Assembly (NCBI RefSeq): GCF_009650095.1
Contig: NZ_CP045915.1
Span: 3,472,001-3,536,000 of the forward strand
DNA length: 64,000 bases
Origin: Gracilibacillus salitolerans
GTDB taxonomy: Bacteria; Bacillota; Bacilli; Bacillales; Amphibacillaceae
Reading direction: 5' to 3'
Positions 51,397 to 60,200 of the stretch are shown here, one piece after another. Each line of letters begins with the position of its first letter. Position 1 is the first letter of the stretch. The translations under genes and the position numbers were made by a program. The notes below the pieces were generated by a model that saw nothing but the letters and a program-made list of their open reading frames with translations, had not been told where the DNA came from and made no database searches.

Positions 51397-52286
51397 ATTG
51401 GAATTCTGCCGGATCTTGGCAACCTCAAGATCGTAACCAAACAGCGCATTATCACTTTATCGATATCTTAAAGAAACCAATTGAAATATATGTGTTTATT
51501 GATCCACTTTGCCCTGAATGTTGGTCTCTGGAGCCATATTTAAAGAAACTTTCCATAGAGTACGGACGTTTTTTTACGATAAGAACGGTTCTGAGTGGAC
51601 AACTAACGAACTTGCATAAAGATAAATTTGAAAAGCCACGAAAATTAAAGGATATATGGGAAAAAACCGCAAGTCGTACCGGAATGAGTTGTGATGGGGA
51701 TCTCTGGATTGAAAACCCAATTCATTATCCATGGCTTGCTTCCATTGCAATTAAAGCGGCAGAATTACAAGGAAAAAAGGCAGGTAAAAGATTCTTGCGT
51801 AAATTGCAGGAGCTTGCATTTTTAGATAAACAAGATATTTCACGGGAAGAAGTATTATTAGATTGTGCTAAAACAGTTCACTTGGATATTGATGAATTTC
51901 GTGAAGACCTTTATTCAAAATCGTCTAAAAAAGCTTTGCAATGTGACTTGAAAATAACGAAAGAAATGGACGTTGAATATATCCCAACTATGGTTTTCTT
52001 TAATGAATCAGAAGATGATGCCGGTTTAAAAATTTCTGGTATTTATCCGTATGAAATTTATGTGAAAGTCTTGAAGCAAATGCTGCAAAAAGAACCACTT
52101 CCTGCTAAGAAGCCTAAGTTATTGGACTTCTTATCACACTATGATTTTGTTGGAACAAAAGAAATAGCGGTAGTCTATGATTGGTCAATGGAAAAAGCAG
52201 AAAAAGAAATGAAAAAGTTACAGCTTAAACAACTAGTTGAAAAAGTACCGGTGAAGTTTGGATACTTCTGGAAATATGCTAAATAA
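51393..52286 (+). CDS. spxH: SpxH/YjbH ClpXP adaptor for Spx
   Basis: A 297-residue DsbA-like thioredoxin-fold protein. It has [20 protein letters not shown] with a CPEC motif (about residues 32-45), the central helical insertion and a C-terminal winged-helix-like tail ([20 protein letters not shown]). YjbH/SpxH binds Spx and delivers it to ClpXP; the target gene spx is 6.5 kb away at 58855. The GTG start overlaps the end of yjbI. The TAA stop is the first triplet of repeat copy A3. The N-terminal Cys/His cluster that binds zinc in B. subtilis is not obvious here; only the CxxC is visible. Confidence 0.92.
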   Translation: MNWNSAGSWQPQDRNQTAHYHFIDILKKPIEIYVFIDPLCPECWSLEPYLKKLSIEYGRFFTIRTVLSGQLTNLHKDKFEKPRKLKDIWEKTASRTGMSCDGDLWIENPIHYPWLASIAIKAAELQGKKAGKRFLRKLQELAFLDKQDISREEVLLDCAKTVHLDIDEFREDLYSKSSKKALQCDLKITKEMDVEYIPTMVFFNESEDDAGLKISGIYPYEIYVKVLKQMLQKEPLPAKKPKLLDFLSHYDFVGTKEIAVVYDWSMEKAEKEMKKLQLKQLVEKVPVKFGYFWKYAK

Positions 52287-52370
52287 GAAAAGCGCAGAGC
52301 GCCCGTTTTAGTAACGTAGCGACTGGAGCGAATCAACTGAGATAAAGGAATCACGGTGAGAAAGCCCAAC
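52284..52370 (+). repeat. Repeat family A, copy A3 (right half deleted)
   Basis: Starts TAAGAAAAGCGCAGAGCGCC at the spxH stop codon, follows A2 through GGAATCACGGTGAG and then jumps to a CCCAACTT tail like that of A1. About 70 internal bases, including the right pairing arm, are missing. The rest of the gap up to 52621 holds only the hairpin at 52395. Confidence 0.75.
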
Positions 52371-52394
52371 TTATATTTTCTTTAACTATAGCAA

Positions 52395-52428
52395 AGAGGA
52401 CATGTTACGCAACATGTCCTCTTCTGCT
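52395..52428 (+). terminator. Terminator of yjbI-spxH operon
   Basis: AGAGGACATGTT pairs with AACATGTCCTCT around ACGC, followed by a T-rich stretch. Confidence 0.75.
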
Positions 52429-52621
52429 TTACCTATTACTAGATAAGGGATGGGAGAAAGTTTCAGGTCAAACAAAGGGGTTGTTTGTTTTACCTTGTCT
52501 TAACTATACCAAGCGTGAAGCCGGATGACAATAGGTTTGTGCACAAATTCACAAAAGTTTCACACTTCTACATTACAGCCTAATGCATACGATTAAAGTA
52601 TAGTTGTTATTATTGAATTTA

Positions 52622-52837
52622 TCAGTCACGATCCATATGAAAATAGGCTTGATATTTAAGTCGTAAACCTTTTATTAATTGTTTGTCATGCTGGCCACTC
52701 ATACGAAAATAATAATTAAGTGAATCTTCTCCATACACTCCTGATTAATATTTTCGGAATTGGTTATTGATAAAGGCATACTGAGGATGGTGTGGATTGA
52801 GTCGTTCGAGTAGTGCTTGATAATTGGACAGTTTCAT
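52622..52837 (-). pseudogene. Decayed NERD-domain (nuclease-related) protein gene
   Basis: A frame of 72 codons starting MKLSNYQALLERLNPHHPQY resembles the N-terminus of NERD-domain proteins (YxxLLxRL, dxHP, xxIxxxxxR). An in-frame TAA at 52745 interrupts it where an alanine/glycine linker would be. The frame then continues SGVYGEDSLNYYF (normally GxxGE..ldyyL) before ending; the remaining two thirds of the domain are gone. The ribosome binding site (AAGGGAG) and start are still intact. It is divergent from the small membrane protein at 52867. Confidence 0.65.
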
Positions 52838-52866
52838 CTATTCACTCCCTTGGAGGTGGTATTGTA

Positions 52867-53043
52867 ATGAAAGTATTACTTTTCATTCTGCCGGTATTTG
52901 CGTTTATACTTAATATTTTTGGATTAATGCGTATGATTCCTCTCTATTTTACTGTGCCACTATTATTTGTCACCATTTACATGACTGTATATTTCTTACG
53001 TGACAGAAAACAATTTAAAGGATTTCAAAAGGCCACCAGATAA
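52867..53043 (+). CDS. Small two-helix membrane protein
   Basis: A 58-residue protein. TM helix 1 is at about residues 2-18 (MKVLLFILPVFAFILNIFGL), TM helix 2 at about 25-43, then the basic tail LRDRKQFKGFQKATR. ATG 52867 is about ten bases after GGAGGTGG; an earlier in-frame start lies within the decayed gene's leader and has no binding site. Probably cytoplasmic-membrane located. The family is not recognised. Its terminator hairpin overlaps the last codons. Confidence 0.65.
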   Translation: MKVLLFILPVFAFILNIFGLMRMIPLYFTVPLLFVTIYMTVYFLRDRKQFKGFQKATR

Positions 53044-53058
53044 GGTGGCCTTTTATTT
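53027..53058 (+). terminator. Terminator overlapping small membrane protein stop
   Basis: AAAAGGCCACC pairs with GGTGGCCTTTT, then TATTTTATT. The left arm lies inside the coding sequence. Confidence 0.82.
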
Positions 53059-53085
53059 TATTAGGGATGAAAGTATAAAATTTGG

Positions 53086-53122
53086 GTATTTGTCTAGCTC
53101 GAGCGCTCTGCGCTTTTCTTAT
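53086..53122 (-). repeat. Repeat family A, copy A4 (both ends only)
   Basis: On the minus strand, the pepF stop TAA is followed by GAAAAGCGCAGAGCGC joined directly to CGAGCTAGACAAATACCC. These are the extreme left and right ends of family A with the whole centre deleted. Confidence 0.72.
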
Positions 53123-54936
53123 TTAACTTGCTCTAATAATTTCTCCATTTCATCAAGCTTTTCTTCGAATACTTTTAATGCATTGGTAACAGGAGTTTTT
53201 TCGGTCATATCAACACCTGCTTTTTTCAATACTTCGATAGGATAGTCGCTGCTTCCTGCTTGTAAGTAGCCAAGATAACGTTCTACTGCTGGTTCTTTTT
53301 CTTCTAAAATTTGCGCGGCTAATGATTGTGCTGCTGCATAGCCTGTCGCATATTGATAGACATAATAATTGTAGTAGAAATGTGGGATTCGCGCCCATTC
53401 TAATCCGATTTCTTCATCTACCACCAGGTCATCACCAAAATACTTTTTATTCAAATCATAGTACAGTTCAGTTAAGCGATCTGCAGTTAATGCTTCCCCA
53501 TCCTGTGCCAATACATGAATATTATGCTCAAATTCTGCAAACATGGTTTGTCTGAATACAGTACCACGGAATCCTTCCAAAAAGTGATTCAGTAAGAATA
53601 ATTTTTCTTTTGGATCATCTGTTTTCTCCACTAAATAATTATTCAATAACGCTTCATTACAGGTAGAAGCTACTTCTGCTACGAAAATGGAGTAGTTTCC
53701 ATAACGGTATGGCTGATGTTTATGTGTGTAATAGCTATGCATCGAGTGACCTAACTCATGGGCTAATGTAAATAAGTTATTTAAATTGTCCTGCCAATTC
53801 ATTAGAATGTATGGGTTCGTACTGTATGCGCCAGAAGAATATGCACCACTACGCTTCCCTTTGTTCTCCTCGACATCAATCCATCGTTCATTGAATGCCC
53901 TTTGCATGACTTGTAAATAATCTTCACCTAAAGGCTTTAGTGCTTCTGTCACAGTTTCTTGTGCTTGCTCGTAGGTAAATGACATATCGACATCTTTTAC
54001 TAATGGTGTATACAGGTCATACATATGCAATTCTTCTATATCTAATACTTTCTTTCTTAATGCTACATACCGCTGAAGTAATGGCAACCCATCATGGATT
54101 GCTTCAACTAAATTATCATACACTTTCTCAGGAATATTATTTTTATTTAAAGCAGCTTGTCTCGCTGAGTCATAATTACGTACTTTAGCATAGAAATTAT
54201 CTTTTTTGACCACTCCTTGTATCGTCGAAGCAAATGTATTCTTTAAACTGCCATATGTGTCATACATCGCTTTAAATGCATCATGACGAACACGCTGCTC
54301 TTTTGACTCAAGGAAATTAATATAGCGACCATGTGTTAAATCCACTTCATTACCTTGCTCGTCTTTAACAGATGGAAAGGTTAAATCAGCATTGTTAAGC
54401 ATACCAAATGTTTGCGACGCATTGTCCGTCACTTCAGATGCTTCTGCTAACAGTACTTCTTCTTTCTCTGTTAGAACATGTGGACGTTGGCGATTTATTT
54501 CATCTAGTGTATGTTTATATAAACGTAGGTCTTCATTATCCTGTAAATATTGTTCTAACGTCTGCTCGTCCAATTTTAAGATTTCTGGCGTTATAAAACT
54601 CATTTTACTGGAAGCTTGTGTAATCAAATTCTCCGCCTTACCATTCATTGCTTGATAGAAAGAGTTTGTCGTATCCTGATCATAACGCATATGCGCGTAT
54701 GTATAGAGTTTACTCAGACGATCCGATACTTCATCTTGTAATTGCAATAATTGATATACTTTATCTGCGCCATCATTCAATTTTCCTTGAAATTCTTCAA
54801 ATTTAGGTAATAACGCTTTTACTTCTTCCCATTGTTTGTCCCACTCATCATCTGTCGCAAAAATATCATCTAATTTCCATGTTAACTCTTCAGGTACTTC
54901 ATCACGTTTCGGTAGTGATTTCTGAGCCTTTGCCAT
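53119..54936 (-). CDS. pepF: Oligoendopeptidase F
   Basis: A 605-residue M3-family zinc metallopeptidase. The active site is LFTLAHELGHSMHSYYTHKH near residue 388 (HEXXH), with the third zinc ligand Glu in VAEVASTCNEALL about 28 residues later. The N-terminal helical lid is present and there is no signal peptide. PepF cleaves oligopeptides of roughly 7-17 residues in the cytoplasm, consistent with a location near the opp peptide importer. Gene order matches B. subtilis, where overproduced PepF affects Phr-peptide-controlled sporulation. GAAGGAGG precedes the ATG. The TAA stop is the first triplet of repeat A4. Confidence 0.95.
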   Translation of the reverse strand: MAKAQKSLPKRDEVPEELTWKLDDIFATDDEWDKQWEEVKALLPKFEEFQGKLNDGADKVYQLLQLQDEVSDRLSKLYTYAHMRYDQDTTNSFYQAMNGKAENLITQASSKMSFITPEILKLDEQTLEQYLQDNEDLRLYKHTLDEINRQRPHVLTEKEEVLLAEASEVTDNASQTFGMLNNADLTFPSVKDEQGNEVDLTHGRYINFLESKEQRVRHDAFKAMYDTYGSLKNTFASTIQGVVKKDNFYAKVRNYDSARQAALNKNNIPEKVYDNLVEAIHDGLPLLQRYVALRKKVLDIEELHMYDLYTPLVKDVDMSFTYEQAQETVTEALKPLGEDYLQVMQRAFNERWIDVEENKGKRSGAYSSGAYSTNPYILMNWQDNLNNLFTLAHELGHSMHSYYTHKHQPYRYGNYSIFVAEVASTCNEALLNNYLVEKTDDPKEKLFLLNHFLEGFRGTVFRQTMFAEFEHNIHVLAQDGEALTADRLTELYYDLNKKYFGDDLVVDEEIGLEWARIPHFYYNYYVYQYATGYAAAQSLAAQILEEKEPAVERYLGYLQAGSSDYPIEVLKKAGVDMTEKTPVTNALKVFEEKLDEMEKLLEQVK

Positions 54937-54991
54937 GTAAATTCCTCCTTCTTTGTTACTGTTATCTTATTATAACTTATTTGTGTATTAT

Positions 54992-56077
54992 TCATACAGT
55001 AGTACGATTTACTTGGTAATTGGTTTCAGAGACCTCCTTTAAAATACCTATACGTACCAATAACTGTAAATATTCACTAATTGGGTGATTTGACGGCTGA
55101 ATTAAAGGAAAATAATTAGAAGAATAGTAATGATTACGGAGAAGATGCATCGCTTGATCGATTGTGAAATATTCTTTTTTTAAAAAAAGGTCAATGTAGA
55201 GTCTGGATTGCCATATCCATGGTGAGCTTTTCATTTGATATTGCGTAGAGATTGGAAGATAAATGAAGGAAGGTAAGGATTGTGTATTTAGTTGATGAAG
55301 ATATAACCATTGTCGCCAATTCATCTCTTCTCGCTGATATGGTGGTACTGGACGATTGCGCCATTGTTGTTTTTGTTGTTGCCAGTATTTGTGGAATAAT
55401 TCTTTATTGCGATATCTTGATCGAAACAGATCGCGCCATCCAAGTGATGATAACTTTGATATATGCAATGACCCAAATGTTTTGGTTTTCGTTAAAAAGA
55501 TTAAATCTTGATAGATGATCAAACGTTTTGTATTGGAACAATAATAGAATATGCTTAGTGGTAATGAATGATGGAATTGATGTAGGAAAGCTTGATCATT
55601 AGAAGTAATGCTGATGGAGTGTGTACCTTTTCTCTGTAATTTGTTGGCCCCGAGGATCCAAATCGGAATAACACCTATTGAACGGTAACCTTGCGTTCTT
55701 CGACACATTTCCTGTATAGAAATACGAGCACACTGATATTCAATAGCAATTCTTTTCTTCTTCATCTCCAAAAAAATATCTGCCCTTTGCTTAATATCGG
55801 CGAAGTAATGCTCTAATGTTACTTGATACCCTTGCGCAACTAACCACAAATAAATATCCTTTTTTCCATTTTCATGATAGCTCCCTTCACCGGATAGGTT
55901 GCAATTACTTTTACGGTGGTGAGCAAAATGTGGCGTGTTTTTCAGTCCTGCTTTGATCATTAAAGGTTCTCTACAGGCTGGACAGAAAAATCTTTCCTTT
56001 CTTTTTTGCTTAATTTCGTCAAGATTCATTTTCCAAATAGGTACAAGCTCTCCTGTTTGATTAACTGCTTGTAACAT
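54992..56077 (-). CDS. coiA: Competence protein CoiA
   Basis: A 361-residue CoiA-family protein. It has a zinc-finger-like RKERFFCPACREPL (about residues 24-37), then KNTPHFAHHRKSNC (about 44-57), a nuclease-like core with YFADIKQRADIFLEMKKKRI and IEYQCARI (about 92-120, PD-(D/E)xK pattern) and a less conserved C-terminal half. CoiA is needed for recombination of transforming DNA in competent cells. ATG 56077 follows GGAGGTG; the longer frame overlaps the neighbouring transporter gene's stop and lacks a binding site. It is followed 56 bp later by pepF, as in B. subtilis. Confidence 0.88.
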   Translation of the reverse strand: MLQAVNQTGELVPIWKMNLDEIKQKRKERFFCPACREPLMIKAGLKNTPHFAHHRKSNCNLSGEGSYHENGKKDIYLWLVAQGYQVTLEHYFADIKQRADIFLEMKKKRIAIEYQCARISIQEMCRRTQGYRSIGVIPIWILGANKLQRKGTHSISITSNDQAFLHQFHHSLPLSIFYYCSNTKRLIIYQDLIFLTKTKTFGSLHISKLSSLGWRDLFRSRYRNKELFHKYWQQQKQQWRNRPVPPYQREEMNWRQWLYLHQLNTQSLPSFIYLPISTQYQMKSSPWIWQSRLYIDLFLKKEYFTIDQAMHLLRNHYYSSNYFPLIQPSNHPISEYLQLLVRIGILKEVSETNYQVNRTTV

Positions 56078-56130
56078 AAAAAAATCACCTCCATGTAATA
56101 TAATTCTACAAAGAGGTAATTTTTCCTGCA

Positions 56131-57528
56131 TTATTCTGCGGTTTTTCCTGGTATAGAGTTTTTGATAAAGAAAGCTAAGATAAAACCTCCTACCGAAATA
56201 ATACCAGCAACCATAAACGAAACATTAGCACCATGGATCATTCCTGCCAAACCATCAGAAGGTATCGCTTGATTCATCATAACGGAAACGAGCAATGCCG
56301 TACCAAGTGCACCTGCCATTTGACGCATTGTATTATTCATCGCTGTTCCATGAGGGATAACATTGTTTGGTAATTGATTTAACCCAGCAGTAGTTACCGG
56401 CATCATTACCATCGAAATACTAAACATCCGTACTGCATTCACTGTTGTAATGTAAGCAAAGCTTGTCTCTGTTGTTAGAATTGCTAATAAGAATGTTGTG
56501 ATCGTTAGTAATCCTAATCCAATCACGGCTAGCCATTTTCCACCAAAACGGTCGAATAAGCGCCCGGTAATTGGGTTCATTAATCCCATTAAAACGGCAC
56601 CAGGTAACAATGCTAGTCCTGATTCCAATGCTGTGAATCCTAAATAGTCCTGCATCATGATCGGTAAAATAATTGCTCCACCAATCATCGCTAAAAAGGA
56701 GATCATCCCGATAACGGTAGTCAAGCTAAACATACTATACTTGAATATACGAAATTCTAGAATTGGTTTTTCCAAACGGAACTGACGATGAATAAAGAAA
56801 AATAACGTTATGGCTCCAACAACTAATGGAATAAGTACCATACCACTTAGCCAACCGTGATTAACGTCCCCGGCCATACTGAATCCATAAAGAATACCAC
56901 CAAAACCTAGCGTTGATAAAACAATCGAGGTAACATCTACTTTCGGGAATGTCTGCTTCGTTACGTTAACTAAAATCTTATTTGCAACGATCAAGTCAAT
57001 TATAGCGATCGGTAACACAACGTAGAACAAACTTCTCCATGGGAAAGTTTCTACTAACCAGCCTGATAACGTTGGTCCAATTGCTGGCGCAAACGCAATA
57101 ACCATCCCAAATAGGCCCATTGCCGTTCCACGCTTTTCAATTGGGAAAATCAAAAACATAATGGTCTGCATCAATGGCATCATAATACCTGCACCAGCTG
57201 CTTGTAATACTCTCCCAGCCATCAAAACAGAAAAGCCAGGAGCTACTGCTGCTACCAAGGTACCTACCGCAAAACATCCCATCGCTGTTAAAAATAATGC
57301 TCTAGTGGTAAAACGTTCAATCAAAAATGCTGTAACTGGGATCATTATCCCGTTTACAAGCATAAAAATCGATTGTAACCACTGTGCAGTAGCCGCATCG
57401 ATTTCTAAATCAGCCATTATATGTGGTAATGCTGTTCCTAATAATGTTTGGTTTAATATTGCGACAAATGCACCTGACATTAAAACAATCATCAATGGTG
57501 TGCGTTTTATCTCTATATCGTTGTTCAT
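56131..57528 (-). CDS. DHA2-family MFS multidrug exporter
   Basis: A 465-residue transporter with about 14 TM helices of the EmrB/LmrB drug:H+ antiporter type. The motifs are LGTALPHIMADLEID (motif D1, about residues 25-39), WLQSIFMLVNGIMIPVTAFL, LMAGRVLQAAGAGIMMPLMQ (motif B/C, about 102-121) and GTAMGLFGMVIAFAPAIGPTLSG (motif C, about 132-154). It exports lipophilic drugs or dyes using the proton gradient. ATG 57528 follows AAGGAAG. It sits between mecA and coiA, an insertion relative to B. subtilis gene order. No adjacent TetR-type regulator is present. Confidence 0.9.
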   Translation of the reverse strand: MNNDIEIKRTPLMIVLMSGAFVAILNQTLLGTALPHIMADLEIDAATAQWLQSIFMLVNGIMIPVTAFLIERFTTRALFLTAMGCFAVGTLVAAVAPGFSVLMAGRVLQAAGAGIMMPLMQTIMFLIFPIEKRGTAMGLFGMVIAFAPAIGPTLSGWLVETFPWRSLFYVVLPIAIIDLIVANKILVNVTKQTFPKVDVTSIVLSTLGFGGILYGFSMAGDVNHGWLSGMVLIPLVVGAITLFFFIHRQFRLEKPILEFRIFKYSMFSLTTVIGMISFLAMIGGAIILPIMMQDYLGFTALESGLALLPGAVLMGLMNPITGRLFDRFGGKWLAVIGLGLLTITTFLLAILTTETSFAYITTVNAVRMFSISMVMMPVTTAGLNQLPNNVIPHGTAMNNTMRQMAGALGTALLVSVMMNQAIPSDGLAGMIHGANVSFMVAGIISVGGFILAFFIKNSIPGKTAE

Positions 57529-57699
57529 ACTCTTCCTTCTTTCCATTTTTAACATACAGATTATATCATAACATAAAATATTTCGATATACGAAATAAAT
57601 GCAAGATTTTTTATATTTTCCAAGTGAATGAAAATCCTTTCATTTCTTTATTATATGAAGGATAACTAATATATATAAGAATCGAAGTACATAATGAAA

Positions 57700-57730
57700 A
57701 ACTGCGAAAAGATACTATCTTTCCGCAGTT
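57700..57730 (-). terminator. Second hairpin after mecA
   Basis: AACTGCG pairs with CGCAGTT and the inner GATA/TATC extends the stem; the minus strand ends in TTTTTC. A backup terminator between mecA and the exporter gene. Confidence 0.65.
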
Positions 57731-57770
57731 AATACTTGTATTATTTCGAAATAACAGACAACAAAGAAAA

Positions 57771-57799
57771 AACTAAGCATCATATGGGACACTTAGTTA
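57771..57799 (-). terminator. Terminator at the mecA stop codon
   Basis: AACTAAG pairs with CTTAGTT; the minus strand continues TTTTTTC. The stem includes the mecA stop codon. Confidence 0.72.
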
Positions 57800-58480
57800 A
57801 CGTGCAAAATGTTCGCAAACTTGTTCCAATGCATCTTCTTCAAAGATCACTTTACCGTATTCTTCTACAACAAACACAGTTAACGTCGATTCCTGACCAT
57901 ATTCTAAAATTTGACTAATTAAATCTTCTTGCTCATCATCTGTCAAATAATCTTCATCAAATCGAGTAATTAACATGTATTGATTGTTGTAGTAATATAA
58001 TTCATTTCTCATTCCTATAGACGATTCAAAAACATGACTTAATTGAATAATATCTTCTAACTCTTTAAAATTTACCACCACAACAAAATCCTGCCCATAT
58101 TGTTGTTCCATTTCCGGCATTTCTTTATCTGTCGGACCGAATTTCTCTTCTAGAAGCGATTCAATCTTATCATCAACTGGCATATCAATTGTTTTTCCAG
58201 ACTCTGTTGGCAGTTGCAAGTTTTGGCCATCTTTAGAAATTTGTGCCTTCGTTACCACAATTTCCAAACCTTTTTCAAGAGCTTGCACTTGAATCCATAA
58301 TGGACCATCAATTTGGAATTCTTCTTCGTTATAATTGACTTCATCCATTACTTGCCAGAAAAGTTGTTCACTCTTTTCACGATTATACCAAATTTCTTCT
58401 CGATCAAAGCCACGGTCTTCAATATCCATATAGGAGATGTAAAATTTTATTGTATTTTCGTTAATTCTTTCTATTTCCAT
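57797..58480 (-). CDS. mecA: Adaptor protein MecA
   Basis: A 227-residue MecA. The N-terminal substrate-binding domain begins MEIERINENTIKFYISYMDI with EDRGFDREEIWYNREKSEQLFW, followed by an acidic linker. The C-terminal domain (about 125-227; GQDFVVVVNFKELEDIIQLS, ending EQVCEHFAR) binds ClpC. MecA targets ComK and other proteins for ClpCP degradation and sets competence timing. ATG 58480 follows GAAGGGAG; the upstream ATG at 58534 has no good site. It is monocistronic, separated from spx by a 374-bp gap with no recognised gene. Confidence 0.94.
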   Translation of the reverse strand: MEIERINENTIKFYISYMDIEDRGFDREEIWYNREKSEQLFWQVMDEVNYNEEEFQIDGPLWIQVQALEKGLEIVVTKAQISKDGQNLQLPTESGKTIDMPVDDKIESLLEEKFGPTDKEMPEMEQQYGQDFVVVVNFKELEDIIQLSHVFESSIGMRNELYYYNNQYMLITRFDEDYLTDDEQEDLISQILEYGQESTLTVFVVEEYGKVIFEEDALEQVCEHFAR

Positions 58481-58817
58481 CCTGTAACTCTCCCTTCTTG
58501 ATAAGTGATTGGGTTGGAAGGGATCACTGTTCATCTATCTAAACCCTTATTAATACATATACCCTTTGGTCATCCTATCTAATTTAAAAAGGATGTTACC
58601 TCTATTGTATGATAATTACTGCTTATTTGAAAACATAAAAACCTAAAAAAATAAAATTGGACCTAAAACATGGTATTAATTATAGATTGTAGCTTATTAT
58701 GCCCTATTTGTCACTAGTTAATTGCTTCAATTTGTGAAAAAGCACATTACAATTTATTAACAAAATATAAAAAAGAAGGCAGAGTAATTGTTGAATTGGT
58801 GATACTTTCTTTTTAAC

Positions 58818-58853
58818 AAAAAAGCAGATCTCAGTATTAAGATCTGCTTTTGC
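58818..58853 (-). terminator. Terminator after spx
   Basis: AAAAGCAGATCT pairs with AGATCTGCTTTT, directly after the spx stop. The rest of the 374-bp mecA-spx gap shows no gene. Confidence 0.85.
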
Positions 58854-58854
58854 T

Positions 58855-59250
58855 TTAGTTTACCATTCTCTGTGCTTCTCGTAGTTGGAAAGTACGAACA
58901 GTTCGTGGCAAGAAGCGACGAATTTCATCTTCGTTATATCCAACTTGTAGTCTTTTCTCATCTAGAATGATTGGTCTTCTTAACAATCCAGGATTATCTT
59001 GAATCAATTGGAATAAATCTTTCAATGGAAGCTGATCCAAGTTTACATTTAATTTCTGGAATACTTTTGAACGAGTTGAAATGATCTCATCTGTTCCGTC
59101 TTCCGTCATTCTTAATATTTCTTTAATCTCATCAAGCGTTAATGGTTCTGAGAATATGTTGCGTTCTGTAAACGGAATATCGTGTTCCTCTAACCATGCT
59201 TTCGCTTTACGACATGATGTACAACTTGGCGAGGTATAAAGTGTTACCAT
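58855..59250 (-). CDS. spxA: Global redox/stress regulator Spx
   Basis: A 131-residue ArsC-like protein, nearly identical in layout to B. subtilis Spx. It has the redox switch CTSC at residues 10-13, [18 protein letters not shown] core segments, [10 protein letters not shown] with the Arg-rich alpha-C-terminal-domain contact region and [20 protein letters not shown] (about 89-108). It binds the RNA polymerase alpha C-terminal domain to activate thiol-stress genes and is degraded by ClpXP with SpxH. GAGGAG precedes the ATG. It lies downstream of yjbC on the same strand (222-bp gap), as in B. subtilis, where several promoters drive spx. Confidence 0.97.
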   Translation of the reverse strand: MVTLYTSPSCTSCRKAKAWLEEHDIPFTERNIFSEPLTLDEIKEILRMTEDGTDEIISTRSKVFQKLNVNLDQLPLKDLFQLIQDNPGLLRRPIILDEKRLQVGYNEDEIRRFLPRTVRTFQLREAQRMVN

Positions 59251-59472
59251 GTAACTTCACTCCTCAAAATGATTAATTTATAATTTTTAGATGCTTTTCA
59301 CTTACACCTTTTATTACTTTAAAATGAGTTTAATCTATCATCTATGTACTAAGTATACTATATCTTGTGGCGGAATGATAGGGGGTTATGTGTTTTTATT
59401 CACTTTTTACATATCTTCACCTTTATTAAAAGTATTCCCTTCCATTTCATCCCTAAACACATTTTTAAAACT

Positions 59473-60075
59473 TTATTTATTTTTATTCTCCTGTTGTTTA
59501 TCTAATGCTTCAAAGATATCATCCGCTTCCCGGTCATCATTATATGTCAACACTTCATCAACAGGCTGATATGATTTTCCGTAAATTTCTTCATCCTTAT
59601 ACGTATGAATATCTTCATACATCCGCTTCATTTGCTCATAAATCTCTTCTTCATTTTCTCCTGTTGGTGACCAATACAAGATTTCTAATGAATTTGTTTC
59701 ATCTGTTGCCAAAGATTTTCTTGAATAACCGATGGATACGGCATGTTTAAAGCCTTCTCGCTGATAAAAGCGTAACCTCTTTGTTGAATCACTATCCTGG
59801 TAATCGTATGGTTCAACTTCTAATATAATCGGCTTATTTTTTTTCTTTAGCTTTTCCATAAGCTGATGGCCGATTCCCTGACCACGTGATTCCGTTGATA
59901 CATAGACATAGTCAATAAAAAGAAAAGTAGGAAACTCAGCATACATTAATACATGGTGAGGACCTTCATCTTTATAATAAACATCTCCTTTTTCTTTTAA
60001 TAGTAATTCCATATGCTGTTTTGATTTCATTTCCTCAACAGGGAAATATTGATTTAATTTCTCGAACCAGTTCAT
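59473..60075 (-). CDS. yjbC: GNAT N-acetyltransferase YjbC
   Basis: A 200-residue GNAT protein. It has FPTFLFIDYVYVSTESRGQGIG (about residues 48-69, acetyl-CoA loop RGQGIG), then IILEVEPYDYQDSDSTKRLRFYQREGF and an acidic/charged C-terminal extension (about 150-200) rich in Glu, Tyr and Asp. Length and position directly upstream of spx match B. subtilis yjbC, part of the yjbC-spx operon. ATG 60075 lies eight bases after AAAGGGGAG; the longer frame precedes that site. The acetylated substrate is unknown. Confidence 0.88.
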   Translation of the reverse strand: MNWFEKLNQYFPVEEMKSKQHMELLLKEKGDVYYKDEGPHHVLMYAEFPTFLFIDYVYVSTESRGQGIGHQLMEKLKKKNKPIILEVEPYDYQDSDSTKRLRFYQREGFKHAVSIGYSRKSLATDETNSLEILYWSPTGENEEEIYEQMKRMYEDIHTYKDEEIYGKSYQPVDEVLTYNDDREADDIFEALDKQQENKNK

Positions 60076-60177
60076 AACTAATCTCCCCTTTATTAAAGTC
60101 ATTCCTGTTTGCATAGAATCACTTTCATTATTCCCTCATTTGCTATAATTAATCGCAAGAATTCAGATCTTAATAGA

Positions 60178-60200
60178 AAAGACCTCACATTGGTGAGGTT
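60178..60200 (-). terminator. Terminator at end of the DUF4015 gene
   Basis: CCTCAC pairs with GTGAGG around CAAT; the minus strand runs into TCTTTTC. It overlaps the stop codon. Confidence 0.7.
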
